Shown here piece by piece: positions 58,446-64,000 of a stretch of DNA of 64,000 bases. Source of the DNA: Arthrobacter sp. UNC362MFTsu5.1 (GTDB lineage Bacteria > Actinomycetota > Actinomycetes > Actinomycetales > Micrococcaceae). The notes beneath the pieces are model-generated. The model had not been told where the DNA came from and did not search any database. It worked only from the letters and a program-made list of their open reading frames with translations. The stretch is from contig NZ_JMLE01000019.1 in assembly GCF_000685965.1 (NCBI RefSeq), positions 1 through 64,000 on the forward strand. The letters run 5' to 3'. Positions within the stretch are counted from its first letter, which is position 1; every line of letters begins with the position of its first letter. A program made the translations under genes and the position numbers.

Positions 58446-60491
58446 GTGACTGATTCCAAGACTGTCCAGCCAAGCGAAGCCCGCTCCAGTGCCGTCATGG
58501 CGGCCGGAACCCTCGTCTCCCGGTTCCTGGGCTTCGGCAAGACCTGGATGCTGGGTGCAGCCCTTGGCCTCGGCTCCACGGTCAATGACACCTTCATCAA
58601 TGCCAACAACCTGCCCAACCTGATCTTCCTCCTCGTGGCCGGTGGTGTGTTCAACGCCGTCCTGGTTCCCCAGATCATCAAGGCCAGCAAGGCCCCGGAC
58701 AGGGGAGCGGACTACATCAGCCGCCTGCTCACCCTGGCTGTCCTGGTGCTTCTCAGCCTGACGCTGCTGGTGACCCTCCTGGCTCCATGGGTCATTGAGC
58801 TGACCACGCAGGGGTATTCGGCCGAACAGAAATCACTCGCGGTGTCCTTCGCGTTCTGGTGCCTGCCGCAGATCTTCTTTTACGGCCTCTATGCCCTGCT
58901 CACGCAGGTGCTGAACGCCAACGGGGCGTTCGGACCGGCCATGTGGGCGCCCATCCTGAACAACATCGTGGCCATCGCCGGCCTGGGCATGTTCATCTGG
59001 ATCCTCGGGGCCAACGTCACCAATCCGCACACCCTGGACAACTGGGGACCCACCCAGACGTTCCTGGTGGCCGGGTTCTCCACCATCGGCGTGGTGGCCC
59101 AGACCGCCATCCTGCTGATTCCTGTATTCCGCCTCCGGCTGGGACTCCGCCCAAAGTTTGGCTGGCGCGGCGTGGGCCTGGGGCAGGCCGCAAAGCTAAG
59201 CGTCTGGACGCTCCTTACTGCCGCCGTCGGCCAGCTCGCCTTCCTGTACGTGATGCGCATTGCCACCATTCCGGGTACCGAACGCCTGCGCCTCGAGCGT
59301 GCCGGGGATCCGGCGGCCGGTTTCCTGCCGGGAAACGCCGTGCTGGAAGTTGCCAGCCAGCTGTACCTGCTGCCGCACTCGATCATCGCCCTCTCACTGG
59401 CCACCGTTCTGTTCAACAGGATGACGCGGGCCTCCCAGGACGGCGACAGGGGGGCCCTGCGGGACGCCCTGTCCCACGGCTTGCGGACCATGGCGGTGGC
59501 CACGGTTTTCGGTGCGCTGGCTCTCTTCGCGCTGGCCGGCCCGCTAGGCATGTTCTTCTCCGGCGGCAAGGTGCAGGACGGCGTGATGCTCGCGCAGACC
59601 CTGACCATCCTGGCCCTCAGCACGCCGTTCATGAGCGCCAACTTCATGATGTCCAGGGTCTTCTACGCCAACGAGGACGCCCGCACTCCCTTCTACATCC
59701 AGCTGGTCCTGGCGATCGTCAACGTGGTGGCGGCCTTCGCCATCCAGTTCCTGCCGTACGACCAGATCATTTTTGCCATCGCCATCCTGTACACGGGCGG
59801 GAATATCCTGTCCGTGATTGTGAGTGCGCACTTCCTCCGCCGCCTGCTGGGGCACCTTGACGGCCCCCGCATCGCCAATTCGTACATCCGGATGGGCTAC
59901 GCGGCTTTGGGGTCCGCCGTGGCCGGCGCCGGTGCGCTGTGGCTGATGGGCAGCTACAGTGCCGACGGTTTTGCCTGGAGCGGCCGGATCCAGGCCTTGG
60001 TGACCATCGTCGTCGTCGGGCCCGTGATGCTGGTGGCGTACCTGTTCCTGCTGAAACTTTTCCATGTCACCGAGCTTCGCGACCTGCTGCAGCCGCTTCT
60101 GGGCAGGCTGGGGCGGGGATCCGCGCCATCCGCACCGACGGGCGCTGCGGCGGATACGTCGCGGGACACCGCAGGACTCCGGGAACGCACGACGCCGGAG
60201 CGCGCCACCGTTTCGGTTGACACCGGCCTGATCCCCCGCATTTCCGGAGAGTTCGATGCGGCATCGTTCCGTGCGGGACCGCAGGTTGAGGAACCGGCAC
60301 CGCACCATGACGAGCACCAAACCGCTTCCGCAGGCGAGTACCTCCCGTCCGAGGATGTACCCACCACCGCGCGGGGGGGCTTCATGCGCGAGGAAATACC
60401 GCTGCCCGGACGCCGCACCTTCCAGGGACCGGCCGGGCGCAACCCGCACTTCAGCGCACGGTCGGAAGGCCGGCGGAAGAAAAAGAGGTGA
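58446..60491 (+). CDS. murJ: Lipid II flippase MurJ
   Basis: This 681-aa protein has about fourteen transmembrane helices in the first 520 residues. The MurJ N-terminus reads MAAGTLVSRFLGFGKTWMLGAALGLGSTVNDTFINANNLPNLIFLLVAGGVFNAVLVPQ. It flips lipid II across the membrane for peptidoglycan synthesis. A disordered, charged cytoplasmic tail of about 150 residues follows. In mycobacteria the tail carries a pseudokinase; here that module is the separate next gene. The start is GTG, with GAGG four bases upstream, coupled to the Nudix gene. Confidence 0.95.
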   Translation: MTDSKTVQPSEARSSAVMAAGTLVSRFLGFGKTWMLGAALGLGSTVNDTFINANNLPNLIFLLVAGGVFNAVLVPQIIKASKAPDRGADYISRLLTLAVLVLLSLTLLVTLLAPWVIELTTQGYSAEQKSLAVSFAFWCLPQIFFYGLYALLTQVLNANGAFGPAMWAPILNNIVAIAGLGMFIWILGANVTNPHTLDNWGPTQTFLVAGFSTIGVVAQTAILLIPVFRLRLGLRPKFGWRGVGLGQAAKLSVWTLLTAAVGQLAFLYVMRIATIPGTERLRLERAGDPAAGFLPGNAVLEVASQLYLLPHSIIALSLATVLFNRMTRASQDGDRGALRDALSHGLRTMAVATVFGALALFALAGPLGMFFSGGKVQDGVMLAQTLTILALSTPFMSANFMMSRVFYANEDARTPFYIQLVLAIVNVVAAFAIQFLPYDQIIFAIAILYTGGNILSVIVSAHFLRRLLGHLDGPRIANSYIRMGYAALGSAVAGAGALWLMGSYSADGFAWSGRIQALVTIVVVGPVMLVAYLFLLKLFHVTELRDLLQPLLGRLGRGSAPSAPTGAAADTSRDTAGLRERTTPERATVSVDTGLIPRISGEFDAASFRAGPQVEEPAPHHDEHQTASAGEYLPSEDVPTTARGGFMREEIPLPGRRTFQGPAGRNPHFSARSEGRRKKKR

Positions 60492-60658
60492 ACTGGCGCG
60501 GTTTCACCGTGCCTGTCTCACACGGCCGTAACGCACCATCGGCTAGGATCAGAAGCTAACTAGGGTAGTAGTAACAGACCAGAAATTAACCGGCTAACCG
60601 GCGTATCCGCTTTCGCATGATTAAGGCGGGGATTCCCCGGGCAGTCTAGGAGGAACCC

Positions 60659-62260
60659 GTGTCCCACCCGATCGATGTTGGATCAGTGCTCGGCGGCCGC
60701 TACAAGGTCACCGCCACCGTATTGACCTCACACGACCATGATCTGGTGCTGGATGGTGTTGACCAGGTCCTCAACCGGCCGGTGAGCATCCTGGTTGCGG
60801 GTCCGGACAACGCGGAGCAGGTGGCCCAGAGCGCCCGCGAGGTGGCCACCGGTGAACGGCCCGGAAACGTGCAGATCCTCGACCTTGGCGTCAGCGAGTC
60901 CACTACCTACCTGATCACCAACCACACCTCAGCCGCCGATCTCCTGGACCTCGTGGTTGCCTCCAACCCGCCGTACGTGGAGCCCTTCTTCACGGACACG
61001 CTGGGCAGCGAAATCTTCGGTACCGCCCGGTCCCACGAGCCGGAAACCTATGACGGCCTGTACGACGAGGAAGAAGTCGACGCAGGCTACATCAACTACG
61101 GCAACAACCAGCCGGCCGGCCAGGACCGCAAACCTTCGTCCCCGCCGGTGGTCCCTCCCGTGGTGCCGCCCCGCACCGCGCCCGTTCGCCCGGCGTCGGC
61201 TCCCTCCGTCGGTTCCGCCGGATCCGACTCGGGCCAGGCACGCGGTCAGGGAGCCGGCGCAGCAGCAGCCGCCGGCGCCGCTGCTGGCGCTGCGGGGCTG
61301 GCCGCCGGTGGCGCAGCCGCAAGCAAAGCGTCCTGGGAACCCACCACTGCACCTCAGGCGACCACTCCGCAGCAGGCCGTACCTGCCGCACGGAACACGG
61401 AATCGCTCAATGCCCCGGCACCTGCAGCCGAATCACCCAAAGTCTCCCTGTGGGCGAACAACGACTATGACTACCCGGAAGAAGAGGCACCCTCCACCGG
61501 GCCGGCCAGGACTGCCCGTGAACGGATGGCAGCCACCTTCCCCGCATTCGCCGGCGGCGGCCGTGGCGACGAAACAGACGATTATTACGACGACGACGAG
61601 CCCCCGGAGCGCGAGCCGAGGTCAATGCGGTGGCTCGTGGGAGGGCTGCTCGCTGCCGTGCTGGTGGTAGGCCTCATCTTTGCCGTCTCCAACCTGGGGA
61701 GTCTGTTCAAGACCGAACCGCAGAGCAACCCCGCCCCCGGAACGACAAGCAGCGCGTCCCAGCCACAGTCCAGCGCCGAGCCGACAGCAAGCCAGTCCAC
61801 CGCGCCGGCGGCAGGTCCGCCCGCCGTCGAGGGCGTCTCCCGCCTTGGCGACTTCGACTTTGCCGCCACCTACGATGGCGACCTTTCGAAGACGTTCGAC
61901 GGCAATGCGGCAAGCTACTGGTCGGACATGGAGTTTGCCACGGACAACTGGGGCGGACTTGCTCCCGATGTTTCCCTGGTGGTGAAACTGAAGAGCCCCT
62001 CCAAGGTTTCGTCCATCACCCTCAGCCAGCTTGGCGGTTCCGGCGGCAATATCAGCGTGCTGACAAATGACCGTCCGTCCCTAGAAGGTGCCAAGCAGGT
62101 CGGGACCAACAGCTTTACCTCTCCGGATCTGACCATGCCGCTCCCGGAACCGGTCACAGCGCAGTACGTGATCGTGTCCATCAAGAACCTGCCCAAGCTG
62201 GCTGCACCGAAAACCCGCTTCGGCTACGGTCTCCGCCTCGGCGAGATCAAGGTTCAGTAG
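60659..62260 (+). CDS. MviN-type pseudokinase membrane protein (kinase N-lobe only)
   Basis: This 533-aa protein begins with a protein-kinase-like N-lobe (SVLGGRYKVTATVL...RPVSILVAG...ILDLGVSESTTYLIT, residues 8-100). It lacks any HRD, DFG or APE motif, so it cannot be an active kinase. A long Pro/Ala/Ser-rich linker, an acidic stretch, one transmembrane helix (about 322-345) and an extracellular galactose-binding/discoidin-like domain (about 390-533) follow. It matches the C-terminal half of mycobacterial MviN, which recruits the FhaA regulator of cell-wall synthesis. AGGAGG precedes the GTG. Confidence 0.82.
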   Translation: MSHPIDVGSVLGGRYKVTATVLTSHDHDLVLDGVDQVLNRPVSILVAGPDNAEQVAQSAREVATGERPGNVQILDLGVSESTTYLITNHTSAADLLDLVVASNPPYVEPFFTDTLGSEIFGTARSHEPETYDGLYDEEEVDAGYINYGNNQPAGQDRKPSSPPVVPPVVPPRTAPVRPASAPSVGSAGSDSGQARGQGAGAAAAAGAAAGAAGLAAGGAAASKASWEPTTAPQATTPQQAVPAARNTESLNAPAPAAESPKVSLWANNDYDYPEEEAPSTGPARTARERMAATFPAFAGGGRGDETDDYYDDDEPPEREPRSMRWLVGGLLAAVLVVGLIFAVSNLGSLFKTEPQSNPAPGTTSSASQPQSSAEPTASQSTAPAAGPPAVEGVSRLGDFDFAATYDGDLSKTFDGNAASYWSDMEFATDNWGGLAPDVSLVVKLKSPSKVSSITLSQLGGSGGNISVLTNDRPSLEGAKQVGTNSFTSPDLTMPLPEPVTAQYVIVSIKNLPKLAAPKTRFGYGLRLGEIKVQ

Positions 62261-62390
62261 CGGCCCGACACCCGGCCGGCACGGGACAGCCACGGGCAGC
62301 AACACCTTCCGGGCCCGGTAACACGGCTTCTTCCGGAACGACTAGGCGGTACCCTGAGTGGTGGCGCCTTGTTGGCCTACCTCCATGCCC

Positions 62391-62417
62391 GGAATATTCA
62401 GGATCAACAATGGGTTG
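62391..62417 (+). promoter_or_regulatory. SigR/SigH-type promoter of trxB
   Basis: GGAAT (62391-62395), an 18-bp spacer and GTTG (62414-62417) match the actinobacterial thiol-stress sigma factor consensus (GGAAT-N18-GTT). It lies about 60 bp upstream of the trxB start. trxBA is a classic SigR target in Streptomyces. Confidence 0.75.
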
Positions 62418-62476
62418 TGCCATGTGGCCGGCCAGCAAAAGCAGGCGCATCGACTAAGGAAGAGGTTCACCGTTCA

Positions 62477-63433
62477 GTGAGCACCGCAGAAAACACCGCG
62501 TCCCAAGTACGTGATGTCATCATCGTCGGCTCCGGCCCTGCAGGCTACACGGCTGCAGTCTATACGGCACGTGCCAACCTTAAGCCGCTGCTCCTTGCCG
62601 GTTCCGTCACGGCCGGCGGGGAATTGATGAACACCACCGACGTGGAAAACTACCCCGGTTTCCCTGAAGGCATCATGGGTCCTGACCTCATGGAGAACTT
62701 CGAGAAGCAGGCAGCCCGGTTCGGCACGGAGATCCAGTTCGAGGACGTCACCGCTTTGGACCTCGACGGCGACATCAAAACCGTCACCATCGCGACGGGG
62801 GAGACCTTCCAGGCCCGCGCCATCATCCTGTCCACCGGATCGGCTTACCGTGAGCTCGGCCTTCCGAACGAAAAGCGACTTTCAGGGCACGGCGTTAGCT
62901 GGTGTGCAACCTGTGATGGTTTCTTTTTCAAGGACCAGGACATCGCCGTCATCGGCGGCGGCGACTCGGCCATGGAGGAAGCACTGTTCCTCACCAAGTT
63001 CGCCAAGTCAGTCACCGTCGTGCACCGCCGGGACACGCTCAAGGCTTCAAAGATCATGGGCGACCGCGCACAGGCCCACGAGAAGATTAACTTCGTGTGG
63101 AACACCGCTGTCGAAGATGTCCTCGGCGGCGACAAGGTCACCGGCCTGAAGCTGAAGAACCTCGTGGACGGCAGCGAATCCGAACTTGCTGTCACCGGAG
63201 TCTTCGTGGCCATCGGAAACGATCCCCGCACCGAACTCATCAAGGACACGCTGGAGATCACCCCGGCCGGCACCATTGCCGTTGAGGGACGCAGTTCCAA
63301 GACGAGCGTCAAGGGTGTGTTCGCTGCCGGCGACGTCGTGGACCCCACCTACCGCCAGGCCATCACCGCCTCCGGCTCGGGCTGTGTCGCAGCCATCGAC
63401 GTCGAGCACTACCTCGCAGATTTCCACGCCTAA
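62477..63433 (+). CDS. trxB: Thioredoxin reductase
   Basis: This 318-aa flavoenzyme has the FAD motif GSGPAG (residues 18-23), the redox-active CATC at 143-146, GGGDSAMEEALFL for NADPH, and the C-terminal GVFAAGDVVDPTYRQAITASGSG. It reduces the thioredoxin encoded 36 bp downstream. I choose GTG at 62477, with GGAAGAGG upstream; the frame is open to 62369, but that would include the promoter. Confidence 0.97.
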   Translation: MSTAENTASQVRDVIIVGSGPAGYTAAVYTARANLKPLLLAGSVTAGGELMNTTDVENYPGFPEGIMGPDLMENFEKQAARFGTEIQFEDVTALDLDGDIKTVTIATGETFQARAIILSTGSAYRELGLPNEKRLSGHGVSWCATCDGFFFKDQDIAVIGGGDSAMEEALFLTKFAKSVTVVHRRDTLKASKIMGDRAQAHEKINFVWNTAVEDVLGGDKVTGLKLKNLVDGSESELAVTGVFVAIGNDPRTELIKDTLEITPAGTIAVEGRSSKTSVKGVFAAGDVVDPTYRQAITASGSGCVAAIDVEHYLADFHA

Positions 63434-63469
63434 CAGCGCACTATTGATCCGAAGGGAAACAACAAAACA

Positions 63470-63796
63470 ATGAGCAACGCGAAAGACGTAACCGACGCAA
63501 GCTTCAGAACGGATGTACTCTCGGCCGACAAGCCGGTCATCGTGGACTTCTGGGCAGAATGGTGCGGTCCCTGCCGCAAGCTTGGCCCCATCCTGGACGA
63601 AATCTCCGTTGAGTACAGCGAGAAGGTCAATGTCGTCAAGGTGAACGTGGATGACAACCCGGCAATCGCAGCCGAATATGGCATCACGTCCATTCCCGCC
63701 GTCTACCTGTTCCAGGGTGGCGAAGTGAAGAACACCGTTATCGGCGCCAAGCCGAAGCAGTTCTTTGAGAAGGAATTTGCTGACGTCCTCTCGTAG
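63470..63796 (+). CDS. trxA: Thioredoxin
   Basis: This 108-aa protein has the active site WCGPC at residues 31-35, the buried DFWAEW strand, and SIPAVYLFQGGEV with the cis-proline. It is the electron donor for reductases and is co-transcribed with trxB. AAGGGAA lies upstream of the ATG. Confidence 0.98.
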   Translation: MSNAKDVTDASFRTDVLSADKPVIVDFWAEWCGPCRKLGPILDEISVEYSEKVNVVKVNVDDNPAIAAEYGITSIPAVYLFQGGEVKNTVIGAKPKQFFEKEFADVLS

Positions 63797-63850
63797 TACG
63801 TTGCCCGTCTAAGCGGCATCATGCGTAACCCGCAGTCCGGGTTAGCAGCA

Positions 63851-63891
63851 GCGGTGGCCATCACCTGAACAGGTGATGGCCGCCGCTTTTT
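63851..63891 (+). terminator. Terminator of the trxBA operon
   Basis: A 16-bp stem with one mismatch (63851-63866 and 63871-63886) and a GAAC loop is followed by TTTTTG. It lies about 55 bp after the thioredoxin stop codon. Confidence 0.9.
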
Positions 63892-63938
63892 GTTTCCCTG
63901 GTTTGAGGATTCTCGCTGGGGGCGGGCGAGGGTGGGCG

Positions 63939-64000
63939 GCTTCGCGGTTGCGGGGGCGGGGTCGGGCTGCTTCGCGGGCGGCGGGTAGGCTTCGCGGTTG
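63939..64000. repeat. GC-rich GCTTCGCGG repeats at the window end
   Basis: GCTTCGCGGTTG occurs at 63939-63950 and 63989-64000, with a partial copy (GCTTCGCGGG) at 63969-63978, within G-rich low-complexity sequence. No gene is visible from 63797 to the end. Confidence 0.5.

Noticed and set aside
63939..64000. Tandem repeat array or CRISPR at the window end
   Set aside because: Only two full copies and one partial copy in G-rich low-complexity sequence; the window ends before it can be judged.

Overview
The window is 64 kb of high-GC actinobacterial chromosome, most likely Arthrobacter/Pseudarthrobacter or a close Micrococcaceae relative. The evidence is very high third-position GC, many GTG and TTG starts, and gene orders seen in that group: dnaB next to rpsF-ssb-rpsR-rplI, and pcnA/CCA-Nudix-murJ-pseudokinase-trxB-trxA. 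The trxBA end normally lies near parAB, rnpA, rpmH and dnaA, so the replication origin is probably not far to the right of position 64000 (inference). I see no tRNA, rRNA, CRISPR array, insertion sequence or prophage.

Layout. 1-6.7 kb: a WXG100 protein, an EamA exporter divergent from a CGNR zinc-finger protein, two small membrane proteins, a MATE exporter, DoxX, and an AztD-like zinc chaperone under a Zur-type box. 7.1-11.6 kb: a very large secreted pectin enzyme that joins a rhamnogalacturonan acetylesterase to a rhamnogalacturonan lyase. 11.7-19.5 kb: a double-hotdog thioesterase, dnaB with a DnaA-box-rich gene-free stretch upstream, two membrane-anchored L7/L12-like proteins, and the rpsF-ssb-rpsR-rplI operon. 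19.7-27.2 kb: accessory metabolism, including an unknown secreted TIM-barrel-like protein, an M18 aminopeptidase, an exported intradiol dioxygenase, Hsp20 and an amino-acid permease. 27.4-31.6 kb: an ABC transporter plus two-component system in one operon, preceded by three 11-bp-phased TCAGGG repeats. 31.6-40.8 kb: a lipid kinase/PAP2 fusion, a DeoR-MFS pair, and a lactate module (permease and FAD/Fe-S lactate dehydrogenase) divergent from a FadR-type regulator with two TTGTC-type operators between them. 40.8-51.7 kb: an ABC-F protein, an SLH-domain metalloprotease, a penicillin-binding protein, a second two-component system divergent from its ABC exporter, and an HxlR/oxidoreductase pair. 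51.7-54.7 kb: an FAD oxidoreductase and a GT87-like membrane mannosyltransferase. 54.7-55.6 kb: an unusual small minus-strand locus. 55.6-63.8 kb: histidine phosphatase, CCA-adding enzyme, Nudix hydrolase, MurJ, a split MviN-type pseudokinase and the thioredoxin system with a SigR-type promoter.

The least explained locus is 54.7-55.5 kb. On the minus strand it has a 31-codon leader ORF with a strong ribosome binding site, then about 300 bp dense in hairpins, then a well-coded 46-aa (or 73-aa) ORF with two candidate ribosome binding sites, then a strong terminator that lies inside a third ORF that also has a ribosome binding site. This looks like an attenuation-type regulated small-protein operon of unknown function.

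A second window-wide pattern is leaderless transcription. At least thirteen genes have a TANNNT-like -10 hexamer 6-8 bases before their start codon and no ribosome binding site. This was used to choose several starts here.
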